A stretch of DNA of 64,000 nucleotides from Flectobacillus major DSM 103 (GTDB taxonomy: Bacteria; Bacteroidota; Bacteroidia; Cytophagales; Spirosomataceae), in NCBI RefSeq assembly GCF_000427405.1, contig NZ_KE386491.1, positions 3,977,812 to 4,041,811 on the forward strand, in the 5' to 3' direction. This document shows, piece by piece, positions 43,826 to 53,534 of this stretch; the first letter of the stretch is position 1; each line of letters opens with the position of its first letter. The notes under the pieces were generated by a model. The model ran no database searches. It saw only the letters and a list, made by a program, of their open reading frames with translations, and was not told the origin of the DNA. A program made the position numbers and the translations under genes.

Positions 43826-44518
43826 TTATTTAAAATAAAATGCGGTTGTGTGTGCAACAAAAAAAATGATTTGTAGAAATAATAGTAAAAAAGCCAATTT
43901 GTTCTCCTTTTTGAAGGAGCTTGTTGCAAAATAATACCCCAAGCAGGTAGCTACCACAAACCAAGCATTGAAATTGGCTTGTGGTATAGTATTGTATTGC
44001 CATTGCCAAAAATCTAATTGAATAGCAATTGGTTCAATTAGGTAGTCCAACGATGTCATAATAACGCCTATACCAAGAGCCTGTACTGCTTTTTGGGCCA
44101 GAGGGTGTATTTTATATCGGTTGGTAATCTGATGCATAACTATACCCGAACAATAAACCAACAGCAACCAGTTAGCTCCTATCACAATGGGTACTTCTGC
44201 CACCTTAGTCCCCAGCGTTTGGCCATACCAATAACTCCCAAAAATAAGACCCGTATGAACCCCCACTACTTCTATACCATAGCCCACACCAAAACAAATT
44301 ATACAAAAAGAAATAAAGGAACGGTTGAAGCCTTGGTGAAAAAACAACAACAAAATAACAGAAACCCAAAGGTTGAATGCAGATAATTCCTGAAAATAGG
44401 GTTTGGTAGCAGGTATTTGTAAGCCTATAAAGCCTACAATGTACATTAGTGGCAGAATCGTAAAAACGATTCTTTGGTAGCGTATTGTTAGGTTGTATTG
44501 AATAATATGTAAGTTCAT
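43826..44518 (-). CDS. CruF-type carotenoid biosynthesis protein (PF04240)
   Basis: A 230-residue polytopic membrane protein (about seven helices). The family signature GVGYGIEVVGVHTGLIFGSYWYGQTLG and later DYLIEPIAIQLDFWQW match the CruF/carotenoid 1',2'-hydratase-like family, which hydrates the psi-end group of carotenoids in saproxanthin- or myxol-type pigments. It lies 230 bp upstream of the B12-MerR gene on the same strand. No other carotenoid gene is in the window, so the rest of the pathway must be elsewhere. Confidence 0.88.
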   Translation of the reverse strand: MNLHIIQYNLTIRYQRIVFTILPLMYIVGFIGLQIPATKPYFQELSAFNLWVSVILLLFFHQGFNRSFISFCIICFGVGYGIEVVGVHTGLIFGSYWYGQTLGTKVAEVPIVIGANWLLLVYCSGIVMHQITNRYKIHPLAQKAVQALGIGVIMTSLDYLIEPIAIQLDFWQWQYNTIPQANFNAWFVVATCLGYYFATSSFKKENKLAFLLLFLQIIFFVAHTTAFYFK

Positions 44519-44651
44519 AACAAATAAACTCCGAGTAGAGCAAAAGGTTTGTAGGGTTCAAATAGTTTGTATGACAAAGTTGCAAAGATATGGTGAAGCA
44601 ATCAATGAACTGCCATGATAAGCCTATTCCCTACTCGGAGTACCAGCACAC

Positions 44652-46799
44652 TTAACCCTTTTGGGCTTTTTCTCGTAGCTGATTCGTAGGCCTAAACCTT
44701 TCGCCATAAGTATCAGCAAGGCGGTCGCATTCCAATACGAAGGTTTGAATCCCTTCGGTTTCGACAAACGAAAATGTTCCTCCTAAATAGGCTGGAAATC
44801 CCCATGCAAGAATAGACCCTAAATCGGCATCGAGTGGCGTTTTGACTACTCCTTCCTCAAAGCACTTTATGGTTTCTAATACCTGACGATACAACAGCCT
44901 TTTTCTTATATCGCTAGCTGAAGGTTGTTGAGCTTGTAGGGGAAACAGGGTTTTGAGTCCTTCCCAAAGGTATTTTTTTTGGCCAGTGCTGGGGTCGGGG
45001 TATTCATAAAAACCTGCTTTAGCTTTTTTACCTAGCCTACCCATTTCTGTAAACTGTTTGCTTATCTGATAACTTGAGTCGGTTTCGGGTAATGCTCCTG
45101 CTTTTACGGCTTCGCCCGAAATACGATAAATTAAATCCAAAGCCACTTCGTCGGACACTGCCAGTGGGCCAACGGGCATTCCCATCAATTTAGCTACATT
45201 CTCAATCACAGTAGGGTTTACGCCATCTTTTAGTAATTCTATCCCTTCAGAAGTATATGATGTAAATACCCTCGACGTATAAAACCCTCTTGAATCGTTG
45301 ACTACAATGGGAGTTTTACGAATTTTCTTGACATAATCCATCGCCAAAGCAATAGTACTTTCGTTGGTTTCTTTGCCTACAATGATTTCTACCAATTGCA
45401 TTTTATCAACAGGCGAAAAGAAATGAATACCAATAAATCTTTGTGGATTTTGTGAAGCCTGAGCCAGTTTGGTAATGGGCAAAGTAGAAGTGTTAGAGGC
45501 AAAAACGCCTGTAGCATGTAAGTACTTTTCAGCTTCTTGGGTAACACTGGCTTTGAGTTCCGTATTTTCAAAAACAGCTTCAATAATCAAATCAGTATCG
45601 GCCAAATCGTCGTAGTGGTCGGTAGGTTTGATACACGACAAAATTTGTTCGGCTTTTTGGGGTGTCATTTTGCCTCGTTCAATGGCTTTGTCAAGGAGTT
45701 TTTCGGAATAAGATTTACCTTTTTCGGCATTTGCCAGACTGGTATCTTTTAATATTACTTTAATCCCCGCCATCGCCGATACATACGCAATACCTGCACC
45801 CATCATACCTGCACCTAAAATACCTAGTTTTTTTACTTCTGTGCTAGGAGTATTTTTAGGGCGACCAGCTCCCTTATTTACTTCGTTTAGCCCAAAAAAC
45901 ATGGTTTTAATAAGATTTTTGGCAACAGACGAGTTGGCTACTTTAACAAAATGTCTAGCTTCAATCACAATAGCACGGTCGATATTGACCAATAAGCCTT
46001 CGTAGACACAAGACATAATGGCGATTGGTGCAGGGTAATTGCCATGTGTTTTATTGAGGGTCATGGCAGTACCGCCCATCATAAGTTGTACTCCTTTGGG
46101 CGAAAGGATATTCCCTCCTGGTACTTTGTAATTTTCTTGAGCCTTGATTTTGCCTGTTTTTCTATCAACTTCATCCCAAGGCTGAATTCCGTGTGGATTG
46201 GCTTCTATCCAAGCAATGGCTTTCTGTATCATTTCATCGTATGAAGTAGCCAAATCGTTGACCAAGCCCAACTGCAAGGCTTCTTTAGGCGATACTTTTT
46301 TGCCTTCTAGCAATAAAGGAGCAGCCTTTTCTATTCCAATCATACGAGGTAATCGTTGCGTGCCACCGCCTCCAGGCAGTAAGCCGAGCGTTACCTCGGG
46401 TAGACCAATAACCGATTTAGGCGTATCAAGAGCAACCCGATAATGGCAGGCCAAACAAACCTCAAAGCCACCTCCCAATGCTGTACCATTGATAGCCGCT
46501 ACGATAGGCTTACCGTTGGTTTCCATTTTTCTGAAAATATGGTTCAATTCCAAAGAAAGCTTGAGGAGTTCTTCGGGTGCCTTACCATTGTTTTCAAGAA
46601 TCATTTTCAAATCGGCACCAGCAATAAATTCGGGTCGTTCTGAAGTAATAATAATACCTTTTATGTCCGTGTTGCCATACACATCACCAAGTGCTTGGGC
46701 CAATGCGGCAATAGATTCACTGTTGAGCACATTCATAGGCTGGTTGGCAACGTTAATGCCTAGAATGGCTATGTTTTTTTGAATATGAGTAGTTATCAT
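44652..46799 (-). CDS. fadJ: bifunctional enoyl-CoA hydratase / 3-hydroxyacyl-CoA dehydrogenase
   Basis: A 715-residue trifunctional-alpha type protein. The N-terminal crotonase domain (1-~200) contains GADLKMILEN, NGTALGGGFEVCLACHYRVA and EVTLGLLPGGGGTQRLPR; the NAD-binding domain begins near 325 (LGILGAGMMGAGIA) with IGIHFFSPVDKMQLVEI and VVNDSRGFYTSRVF, then two helical domains. It hydrates enoyl-CoA and oxidises 3-hydroxyacyl-CoA in beta-oxidation. It follows the thiolase gene by 87 bp on the same strand. A shared palindrome lies upstream of the thiolase gene. Crotonyl-CoA from the GCDH-like enzyme could be a substrate. Confidence 0.95.
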   Translation of the reverse strand: MITTHIQKNIAILGINVANQPMNVLNSESIAALAQALGDVYGNTDIKGIIITSERPEFIAGADLKMILENNGKAPEELLKLSLELNHIFRKMETNGKPIVAAINGTALGGGFEVCLACHYRVALDTPKSVIGLPEVTLGLLPGGGGTQRLPRMIGIEKAAPLLLEGKKVSPKEALQLGLVNDLATSYDEMIQKAIAWIEANPHGIQPWDEVDRKTGKIKAQENYKVPGGNILSPKGVQLMMGGTAMTLNKTHGNYPAPIAIMSCVYEGLLVNIDRAIVIEARHFVKVANSSVAKNLIKTMFFGLNEVNKGAGRPKNTPSTEVKKLGILGAGMMGAGIAYVSAMAGIKVILKDTSLANAEKGKSYSEKLLDKAIERGKMTPQKAEQILSCIKPTDHYDDLADTDLIIEAVFENTELKASVTQEAEKYLHATGVFASNTSTLPITKLAQASQNPQRFIGIHFFSPVDKMQLVEIIVGKETNESTIALAMDYVKKIRKTPIVVNDSRGFYTSRVFTSYTSEGIELLKDGVNPTVIENVAKLMGMPVGPLAVSDEVALDLIYRISGEAVKAGALPETDSSYQISKQFTEMGRLGKKAKAGFYEYPDPSTGQKKYLWEGLKTLFPLQAQQPSASDIRKRLLYRQVLETIKCFEEGVVKTPLDADLGSILAWGFPAYLGGTFSFVETEGIQTFVLECDRLADTYGERFRPTNQLREKAQKG

Positions 46800-46886
46800 G
46801 ATTAATAATTTGTTAGGAAGAAGTAAGTAATAGTGCTAAGTAGTTAATTGTTAAGATCAAACTCATCTTGCACGCTTACATCTGAT

Positions 46887-48092
46887 TTAGACTCTTTCTA
46901 TAACTGTGGCAATACCCATACCGCCACCAATACACAAACTTGCCAGTCCTGTGCCTTTTCCTGTTCGTTCTAGTTCATCTAACAGAGTCATCAAAATAAT
47001 TGCTCCTGTTGCTCCAAGCGGGTGTCCAAGGGCAATAGCTCCACCATTGACATTTACTTTGCTAGGGTCTACACCCAAAATATCCATAAAAAGCATAGGA
47101 ATAGCTGCAAAGGCCTCGTTTACCTCAAATAGGTCAATATCTTGAATAGTCATTTTGTTGCGTTTTAGCACTTTTTGAGTAGCAGGAATAGGCCCAGTAA
47201 GCATTATTGTTGGCTCAGAGCCACATACACCAAAGGCCGTTATCTTGGCTCGTGGTTTTATACCAAGCTTATCGCCCATAGCTTTGTTGCCAATCAAAAT
47301 ACCTGCCGAACCATCTACAATTTGTGACGAATTGCCAGCGTGATGGACATGGTTAATCTCGTTGAGTTCGGGGTATTTCATAAGAGCCATGTTGTCTAAT
47401 CCCATTTTTCCTATTGTCTCAAACGACGGTTTGAGCTTAGCCAAACTTTCTACATTGGTTTCGGGTCTCATACCTTCATCAAATGCTAGGACATCTACGC
47501 CTATTTCGTCTTTTACGGTAAACAACGACTTGGCAAAACGTTTTTCGGCATGAGCAATAGCTGCTTTGCGTTGCGACTCAGCGGCGTAAGTGTCTACGGC
47601 TGTTCGGGTATAGCCATATTTTGTAGCAATCAAATCGGCCGAAATACCTTGGGGTACAAACTGGTGTTGAGCTATAAGCTGTGGATTCATCATCATAGCA
47701 CCGCCATCGGCACCCATTGCCACGCGCGACATCGATTCGATGCCACCAGCAATAATAAGTTCTTGTTGCCCCGACATAATATAGGCTGCGGCCATATTAA
47801 CAGCCTCTAAACCCGATGAGCAAAAACGGTTGATTTGTACACCTGCTACACTTTGAGGATACCCCGCCGCCAATACCGCTGTGCGAGCAATATCAGCTCC
47901 TTGTTCGCCAATAGGAGTTACACAGCCCAAAATAACATCGTCCACCCAAGTAGGGTCTAGCTGATTGCGGTTACGGAGTTGCTCCAATACTTGTTGAGCT
48001 AACTGTACGGGTTGTATATCGTGTAACGCTCCATCCGATTTGCCTCGGCCTCTTGGAGTACGACAGGCATCGTAGATATAGGCTTGGTTCAT
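46887..48092 (-). CDS. fadA: acetyl-CoA C-acyltransferase (thiolase)
   Basis: A 401-residue thiolase that releases acetyl-CoA in beta-oxidation. It has the nucleophile Cys91 in NRFCSSGLEAVNMAA, His357 in GHPLGATGA and Cys387 in CIGGGMGIA. The N terminus MNQAYIYDACRTPRGRG is the expected start. It is the first gene of the fadA-fadJ unit; the palindrome 48251-48273 lies about 160 bp upstream, matching the one before the Fe-S electron-transfer genes at 8.4 kb. Confidence 0.95.
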   Translation of the reverse strand: MNQAYIYDACRTPRGRGKSDGALHDIQPVQLAQQVLEQLRNRNQLDPTWVDDVILGCVTPIGEQGADIARTAVLAAGYPQSVAGVQINRFCSSGLEAVNMAAAYIMSGQQELIIAGGIESMSRVAMGADGGAMMMNPQLIAQHQFVPQGISADLIATKYGYTRTAVDTYAAESQRKAAIAHAEKRFAKSLFTVKDEIGVDVLAFDEGMRPETNVESLAKLKPSFETIGKMGLDNMALMKYPELNEINHVHHAGNSSQIVDGSAGILIGNKAMGDKLGIKPRAKITAFGVCGSEPTIMLTGPIPATQKVLKRNKMTIQDIDLFEVNEAFAAIPMLFMDILGVDPSKVNVNGGAIALGHPLGATGAIILMTLLDELERTGKGTGLASLCIGGGMGIATVIERV

Positions 48093-48250
48093 AGTAGTAA
48101 GATTTTGCTTCCTTTTGCTGAAAAATGATTGGTTGTTGAGCTAGCTAACAGTAATGAGGCCTAAAAAAATACAGGAATATATAACCTATTACTGTTTAAT
48201 TAGGTAGCTCAATAGTTGAAGAAATAGTTTTAACTACTAAAGTAAAAAAT

Positions 48251-48273
48251 AATATTATGCAAGCATACTATTT
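48251..48273. promoter_or_regulatory. palindromic operator upstream of the beta-oxidation genes
   Basis: AATATTATGC AA GCATACTATT: one mismatch between the arms, and the 18-base core TATGCAAGCATACTATTT is identical to that at 8416-8433. Both sites stand at similar distances (about 155-160 bp) before minus-strand lipid-oxidation genes. Probably bound by one TetR-type regulator encoded elsewhere. Confidence 0.7.
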
Positions 48274-48487
48274 TGTTGTAATTTTTTCGATATTTAATAA
48301 GGTTTTGTCAAGAATGTTTTATCTTTATTCTTCATGATGCTTCGTATATTCAGGTTTGATAACTAGCAATAGCGATGCCTTACTCTAAGTGGTATTATTT
48401 ATGTATTAACTTTCTGTAAATGAATTGTTTTGCTTTAAATTTTTCATAATCTTTTCACAAAAATCATCTAATAAATCTTTTACTCTT

Positions 48488-48865
48488 ATGCTGAATATAT
48501 TAGTATTTACGGCTTTATCATTTGGTACTTCGCCTACTACTGGCGAAAACACACCATTCTTTGCTTCGCAAGGCATTGCTCATTCTATTGCCCTTGCGGA
48601 TTCAGTCGAATATCGGGATTACTACGGAAACTATAAGATGAAGGATAACGAGTATATTCCAAAAGTGAAGGTTTATTTTAAAAATGGCGATTTAGTAGCC
48701 TTGGCTGGAGATTATCCCGAAACTAAATTGAGTAAAAAACAAGAGGATGAATTTGAGGAACTAAACTACGGAGCTAAAGTTATTTTTGTAAGAAAAGACG
48801 GTCAAATTGTAGGAATTAAAGTAATTGTGCAAGGGCAAGAATTGGTGGGAGACAAAGAAATCTAA
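48488..48865 (+). CDS. small DUF3471-like exported protein
   Basis: The ATG at 48488 gives 125 residues beginning MLNILVFTALSFGTSPTTGENTPF, a weak signal peptide; the frame opens at 48425 with a TTG that is less likely. The C-terminal half, YRDYYGNYKMKDNEYIPKVKVYFKNGDLVALAGDYPETKL... FVRKDGQIVGIKVIVQGQEL, resembles DUF3471, the small beta-domain found at the C terminus of class C beta-lactamase-like enzymes. Here it stands alone. It is followed by a long stem-loop. Function unknown. Confidence 0.65.
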   Translation: MLNILVFTALSFGTSPTTGENTPFFASQGIAHSIALADSVEYRDYYGNYKMKDNEYIPKVKVYFKNGDLVALAGDYPETKLSKKQEDEFEELNYGAKVIFVRKDGQIVGIKVIVQGQELVGDKEI

Positions 48866-48870
48866 AAAAA

Positions 48871-48944
48871 ACTTCTGACAAATCTAAAATTACCGATTAA
48901 AGCCGCCACTTTAAATTTTCAATAATTTTTAGTTTGTCAGAAGT
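48871..48944. other. long-range stem-loop after the DUF3471-like gene
   Basis: 12-bp perfect arms ACTTCTGACAAA (48871-48882) and TTTGTCAGAAGT (48933-48944), continued inward by CTAAAATTA/TAATTTTTAG with one bulge. The apical loop is about 30 nt and holds AAGCCGCCAC, which recurs just downstream near 48981. No clean T run follows, so it is a structured 3' element rather than a simple terminator. Confidence 0.45.
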
Positions 48945-49223
48945 AATTATCTTAATTATATAAGATAATACCTAATACTAAGCCGCCACAAAGCATTAGA
49001 TATTTTAATTGTGATTAGCTATTTAGCTTATTACAAAGATATATGTTGATACATATATTGACAAAAGCAAAGCACTTGTTTTCTGTACTATTTTTATAAC
49101 ACATACAATAAGCATGTTTGATGAAGAATATCTACTTTTAGTGACATTTACGTATATTAACTAAAAAAGTAAATATTGGTTGGTTTTTGGTAAAATACAG
49201 TATAATTCTTTGTAGAATAGCCA
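48945..49223. other. intergenic, AT-rich
   Basis: Holds the second AAGCCGCCAC copy (about 48981-48991) and an 8-bp inverted repeat ATATATGT/ACATATAT at 49038-49057. No gene is seen. Confidence 0.4.
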
Positions 49224-49949
49224 TTAATCAATAGCTTTTGTTTCTTTAAGGTAGAATTGTATAGTATTTTCTAAACCATAATACAAAGCATCACAAACAA
49301 GAGCATGCCCTATCGACACCTCCAATAAGTTAGGGATATTTTGTTGAAAATATCTTAAATTTTCCAAGCTCAAATCATGTCCAGCATTCAAGCCTAAGCC
49401 GAGTTGGTTGGCCAAGGTTGCTGCTTTGACAAAATCTTTGATAGCGGTAGCTCTATCTTTGGCATAATGCTCGGCATAAGGCTCGGTATAGAGTTCTATG
49501 CGGTCTGTACCTGTAGTTTTTGCTCCTTCCACCATGCGTTCGTCGGGGTCTACAAAAATAGAGGTTCTGATACCCGCTTCTTTGAACAACGCTACCAAAT
49601 CTTGCAAACGGCTTTGGTGGGTAATAGTATCCCAGCCAGCATTAGAGGTAATAGCCCCAAGAGCATCCGGTACAAGCGTGACTTGGGTAGGCTTATTGGC
49701 CAAAACGAGTTCGATAAACTTGGCTTCGGTAGGGTTACCCTCAATATTAAATTCAGTAGTAACTACTGTTTTTAAATCATAAACATCTTGGTAGCGAATA
49801 TGACGCTCGTCGGGACGAGGATGCACCGTAATTCCTTCAGCTCCAAAACGCTCGCAGTCCAAGGCTACTTGTACTACATTGGGGTTATTGCCACCTCTTG
49901 AGTTACGAAGTGTGGCAATTTTGTTTATATTAACACTGAGTTTTGTCAT
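49224..49949 (-). CDS. pdxJ: pyridoxine 5'-phosphate synthase
   Basis: A 241-residue TIM-barrel enzyme that condenses 1-deoxyxylulose-5-phosphate with 3-amino-2-oxopropyl phosphate to pyridoxine 5'-phosphate. Diagnostic motifs are [101 protein letters not shown] and [21 protein letters not shown]. Length and motifs are standard. It is divergent from the YqeY gene and transcribed alone. Confidence 0.96.
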   Translation of the reverse strand: MTKLSVNINKIATLRNSRGGNNPNVVQVALDCERFGAEGITVHPRPDERHIRYQDVYDLKTVVTTEFNIEGNPTEAKFIELVLANKPTQVTLVPDALGAITSNAGWDTITHQSRLQDLVALFKEAGIRTSIFVDPDERMVEGAKTTGTDRIELYTEPYAEHYAKDRATAIKDFVKAATLANQLGLGLNAGHDLSLENLRYFQQNIPNLLEVSIGHALVCDALYYGLENTIQFYLKETKAID

Positions 49950-50150
49950 CTTTTTGAATAATCCGCTCTTTTGAGGGGCTTAAACCCTCATCAGAATAAC
50001 AGAATGATTGAATAGTTTCGTAATTTTGTCAAATCTTTTTATAATTTTCCGTGAAGTTAAAGTAATCATATTTGTAAGGAAATGTTTTTTTAAGGAAAAT
50101 TGTTGAAAAGATTTAACCATTTATACAATCTTCATTTATTCAAAGAAAAA

Positions 50151-50600
50151 ATGTCACTTAAAACAAATATTGAAAGTGGTATCAAAGATGCCATGCGTGC
50201 CAAAGACCAAGACCGTTTGAGAGCACTCCGTGCGATAAAATCACTTATTTTACTAGAAGAAACATCTGGTAGTAATAGTGGTGAAGTATCGGCCGATGCT
50301 GAAATGAAAATATTAATGAAAGCGGCCAAACAACGTAAAGATTCAATGGAAGTATTCTTGGCTCAAGGTCGTAGCGACTTGGCTGAAAAAGAACAAGCTG
50401 AATTAACCGTAATCGAAGAGTTTTTGCCAAAACAATTGACCGAAGATGAGCTAAAGGCAAAATTGGCTGAAATTATCGCAAGAGTAGGTGCTTCTGCACC
50501 CTCTGACTTGGGCAAAGTAATGGGAGTAGCGTCTAAAGAACTAGCAGGCTTGGCCGAAGGAAAGGCTATCTCTGCTACAGTAAAGGCTCTTCTTGGCTAA
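50151..50600 (+). CDS. GatB/YqeY domain protein
   Basis: From the ATG at 50151 (MSLKTNIESGIKDAMRAKDQDRLRALRAIKSLI) the product has 149 residues; the frame opens upstream with TTG codons that are not part of the family. It is a single YqeY domain with KMLMKAAKQRKDSMEVFLAQGRSDLAEKEQAELTVIEEFLP-like helices and the C-terminal tail helical domain ending GKVMGVASKELAGLAEGKAISATVKALL shared with GatB. It may influence tRNA amidation or aminoacylation; the role is not settled. It ends in a strong terminator just before cvpA. Confidence 0.88.
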   Translation: MSLKTNIESGIKDAMRAKDQDRLRALRAIKSLILLEETSGSNSGEVSADAEMKILMKAAKQRKDSMEVFLAQGRSDLAEKEQAELTVIEEFLPKQLTEDELKAKLAEIIARVGASAPSDLGKVMGVASKELAGLAEGKAISATVKALLG

Positions 50601-50609
50601 TATTTTTGA

Positions 50610-50645
50610 AGAGAATAAGGGCTAAACCCTTATTCTCTTTTTTAT
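50610..50645 (+). terminator. terminator of the YqeY gene
   Basis: Perfect 12-bp arms AGAGAATAAGGG and CCCTTATTCTCT with loop CTAAA and TTTTTTA tail. It ends 5 bp before the CvpA start, so the CvpA promoter must lie within or upstream of it, or be read through. Confidence 0.9.
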
Positions 50646-50649
50646 ACAA

Positions 50650-51171
50650 ATGAAACTAATTGATATTCTTATTCTTCTTCCTATTCTCTGGGGTGGCTTT
50701 ATTGGCTATCAGCGGGGTATCATCATTGAAGCTATCTCTATTGCAGCCTTTATTATCTCTGTTATTATTGGTTTTAAAACACTCGGACTAGCCACTACAT
50801 GGGTTTCGCCCTATGTCGACAGCCGAATAACTGGGCGGATTTTGCCATATATAGGCTTTGGTGCAGTGTTTTTCCCGATTGTTTATATGATTAATAAGTT
50901 GGGATGGTTGTTAAGAAAATCAATTAGGTATACTGTTTTAGGGAGTTTTGATTCGTTGGCTGGGGCGTTGGTGGGTGGCCTCACGTGGTCGTTTGGTATA
51001 AGTGTAATACTATGGCTGGCAACAGCCATTGGTATCAAAATACCACCTAAAGGAGAAAAAGAAGCATATTATTTGTTGCCCTTAGTAAAACCCTTTGCCC
51101 CCAAGGTGGTTGATAAAGCCATAGAGATTGTACCTCGGCAATTGAGTAAAATGACTCAGGGTAATAAGTAA
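50650..51171 (+). CDS. CvpA family membrane protein
   Basis: A 173-residue inner-membrane protein with four hydrophobic helices: IDILILLPILWGGFIGYQRGIII, AAFIISVIIGFKTLG, ILPYIGFGAVFFPIVYMINKLGWLL and SLAGALVGGLTWSFGISVILWLATAIG. The pattern matches CvpA/DedE-type proteins, needed for colicin V production in E. coli but broadly distributed and linked to envelope stress. It starts right after the YqeY terminator. Localisation is confident; the role is not. Confidence 0.85.
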   Translation: MKLIDILILLPILWGGFIGYQRGIIIEAISIAAFIISVIIGFKTLGLATTWVSPYVDSRITGRILPYIGFGAVFFPIVYMINKLGWLLRKSIRYTVLGSFDSLAGALVGGLTWSFGISVILWLATAIGIKIPPKGEKEAYYLLPLVKPFAPKVVDKAIEIVPRQLSKMTQGNK

Positions 51172-51324
51172 AAATAAAGAACTTATTTGTTGATTTTCAA
51201 TAGTTTATATTTTTGAATAAATTTGCAAATAAGTAATAAGATTTTAACCCTTGGTAAAGGTTCTATTACTGAAAAGAACCTATGGCTTAAAGTAGGTTCG
51301 TAAAAAATGAAAAATTGAAATACA

Positions 51325-52419
51325 ATGGAAATTGCAGTAGCAAATAAAAAAGATATTCGTAAACTCACATTGAACCAAATCAAAGAGTTTTTGGTAGAAA
51401 ATGGAGAACAAGGCTTTAGAGCCAAACAAGTGTATGAGTGGCTTTGGAAAAAATCGGCACAGGATTTTGACGAAATGACGAATCTTTCTAAAAAAACAAG
51501 AGAGTTTTTGGCCGAAAATTTTGAAATCAGAGCCGTAAAAGTAGCTGAAAAGCAAGTGAGTTCTGACAAAACTATCAAATCGTCGTTTGCCTTATTTGAC
51601 CAAAATTTGGTTGAAGGTGTATTGATTCCTGCCGACGACCGAATGACGGCCTGTGTGTCTTCTCAAGTGGGCTGTTCGTTGACTTGTAAATTTTGTGCAA
51701 CAGGTTATATGGACAGAAAACGCAACCTCGACCCCGCCGAAATTTATGACCAAGTGGTCAGAATACGTGACCAAGCCGAATCGCATTATCAAACCCCACT
51801 TACCAATATTGTATATATGGGTATGGGCGAGCCATTATTGAATTATGCCAGTGTATTGCAGTCGGTCGAAATGATTACTTCGCCCGAAGGCTTGGGTATG
51901 TCGCCCAAGCGTATTACTGTTTCGACAGCGGGTATTGCCAAAATGATTAAAAAATTGGGCGATGATGAAGTGAAGTTCAATTTGGCTTTGTCGTTGCATG
52001 CCGCCAACGATACCAAGCGTAACCAAATTATGCCTATCAATGAAAGCAACACCTTGGAAGCATTGAAAGAAGCGTTGCAGTATTTTTACAAAAAAACAGG
52101 AAATAGAATTACTTTAGAATATATTGTTTTTTATAAATTCAACGACAGTTTGGAAGATGCCAAAGAATTATGGCAATTTGCAAAACAATTTCCTTGTAAA
52201 GTGAATATTATAGAATACAATCCAATTGCCGAAGCCAATTACACCAATACCGACCCACAAACTTTAGAGAAATTTGCTAAATTTTTAGAAGACAAAGGGA
52301 TGGTAGTAAATGTTCGTCGTTCAAGAGGAAAAGATATTGATGCAGCCTGTGGCCAATTGGCAGGTAAGAAAAAAGCCGAGGCGGCATCGTCTGAAACAGA
52401 ATTTATAACCAAATCCTAA
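51325..52419 (+). CDS. rlmN: dual-specificity 23S rRNA/tRNA (adenine-C2)-methyltransferase
   Basis: A 364-residue radical-SAM enzyme that methylates A2503 of 23S rRNA and A37 of some tRNAs. It shows the N-terminal helical domain (LTLNQIKEFLVENGEQGFRAKQVYEWLWKK), the 4Fe-4S motif CSLTCKFCATGYMD, SAM-binding segments YMGMGEPLLNY and ITVSTAGIAKMIKKL, NLALSLHAANDTKRNQIMPIN, and the C-terminal RSRGKDIDAACGQLAGK, whose cysteine is one of the two methyl-transfer cysteines. A desaturase gene begins 24 bp after its stop. Confidence 0.96.
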   Translation: MEIAVANKKDIRKLTLNQIKEFLVENGEQGFRAKQVYEWLWKKSAQDFDEMTNLSKKTREFLAENFEIRAVKVAEKQVSSDKTIKSSFALFDQNLVEGVLIPADDRMTACVSSQVGCSLTCKFCATGYMDRKRNLDPAEIYDQVVRIRDQAESHYQTPLTNIVYMGMGEPLLNYASVLQSVEMITSPEGLGMSPKRITVSTAGIAKMIKKLGDDEVKFNLALSLHAANDTKRNQIMPINESNTLEALKEALQYFYKKTGNRITLEYIVFYKFNDSLEDAKELWQFAKQFPCKVNIIEYNPIAEANYTNTDPQTLEKFAKFLEDKGMVVNVRRSRGKDIDAACGQLAGKKKAEAASSETEFITKS

Positions 52420-52442
52420 AATTTATCAGCAGAGAAGTTCTC

Positions 52443-53510
52443 ATGGAAAAAGTGAGTTTTAACAACAAAAACAGTGTGTTTTTTAATGCACTAAGAAAAA
52501 GAGTTAACGAGTATTTTCAAGCAAATGATATTCGTCCAACAGGTAACTACAAATTGTACCTCAAAACGGCTATACTATTAGCGGCAGCCTTTCTTTTGTA
52601 TGTCGTATTAGTGTTTTTTACACCTGTAGGCTGGCTTTCGATAGGGCTTTCGGCTCTTTTAGGATTTAATTTGGCTGCTATTGGCTTCAATGTAATGCAC
52701 GATGGGGCTCATGGTAGTTTTTCGCAGAAAAAATGGGTTAACGAATTGATGGGCTATTCGCTCAATATTATGGGGGGAAGTGTGTATTTGTGGAAATTCA
52801 AGCATAATTTTAATCATCACTCTTTTACTAATATTGATGGAATGGACGATGATATTGATATTAAGCCTTGGATGCGTGTTAGCGAAACTCAGGAAAAACA
52901 TTGGTTTCACCGTTTTCAGCATATTTATTGGATTTTCCTTTATGGCTGGACATACTTATTATGGATTTTTTGGCAGGATTTCCAAAAATATTTTACAGGT
53001 AAGGTAGGCGATACCAAATTCCGTAAAATGGATTTGAAAGAACATGCTATTTTTTGGGCAACAAAACTGGGCTATGTTGGGGTATTTATTGTATTGCCAA
53101 TCTACCAAGTAGGTTTACTTGATGCTTTGATTGGGTATTTTATTATTGCTTTTGTGTGTGGCTTTGTGAGTGCGGTAGTATTTCAATTGGCTCATGTGGT
53201 AGAGCAAGCTCAGTTTCCTATGCCCGACGAGCAAACGGCTAAAATTGATACTGAATGGGCTATTCATCAAATCAGAACAACAGCCAATTTTGCAACCAAA
53301 TCTAAGATTGTTTCGTGGTTTACTGGGGGGCTTAATTTTCAGGTAGAACACCATTTGTTCCCTAAAATTAGTCACGTACATTATCCAAAAATCAACGAAT
53401 TAGTACGTGAAACTTGTCAACAATTTGGTATTACGTATTTAGAATATCCAACCGTTTTGAGTGCATTGCGTTCGCATATTGTGCATCTAAAACATATTGG
53501 TACTGTATAG
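52443..53510 (+). CDS. membrane fatty-acid desaturase (acyl-CoA/acyl-lipid type)
   Basis: A 355-residue di-iron membrane desaturase. The three histidine boxes are present: NVMHDGAHGSFS, FKHNFNHHSFTNIDG and FQVEHHLFPKISH, between four to six hydrophobic helices. The QVEHH form of the last box is typical of the linoleoyl-CoA/Delta-5,6-like branch rather than the Delta-9 OLE1 type. It would introduce double bases into acyl chains to adjust membrane fluidity; regiospecificity is unknown. It is likely co-transcribed with rlmN (24-bp gap). Confidence 0.9.
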   Translation: MEKVSFNNKNSVFFNALRKRVNEYFQANDIRPTGNYKLYLKTAILLAAAFLLYVVLVFFTPVGWLSIGLSALLGFNLAAIGFNVMHDGAHGSFSQKKWVNELMGYSLNIMGGSVYLWKFKHNFNHHSFTNIDGMDDDIDIKPWMRVSETQEKHWFHRFQHIYWIFLYGWTYLLWIFWQDFQKYFTGKVGDTKFRKMDLKEHAIFWATKLGYVGVFIVLPIYQVGLLDALIGYFIIAFVCGFVSAVVFQLAHVVEQAQFPMPDEQTAKIDTEWAIHQIRTTANFATKSKIVSWFTGGLNFQVEHHLFPKISHVHYPKINELVRETCQQFGITYLEYPTVLSALRSHIVHLKHIGTV

Positions 53511-53534
53511 TAATAGTACGTTGAGTATGTGATT

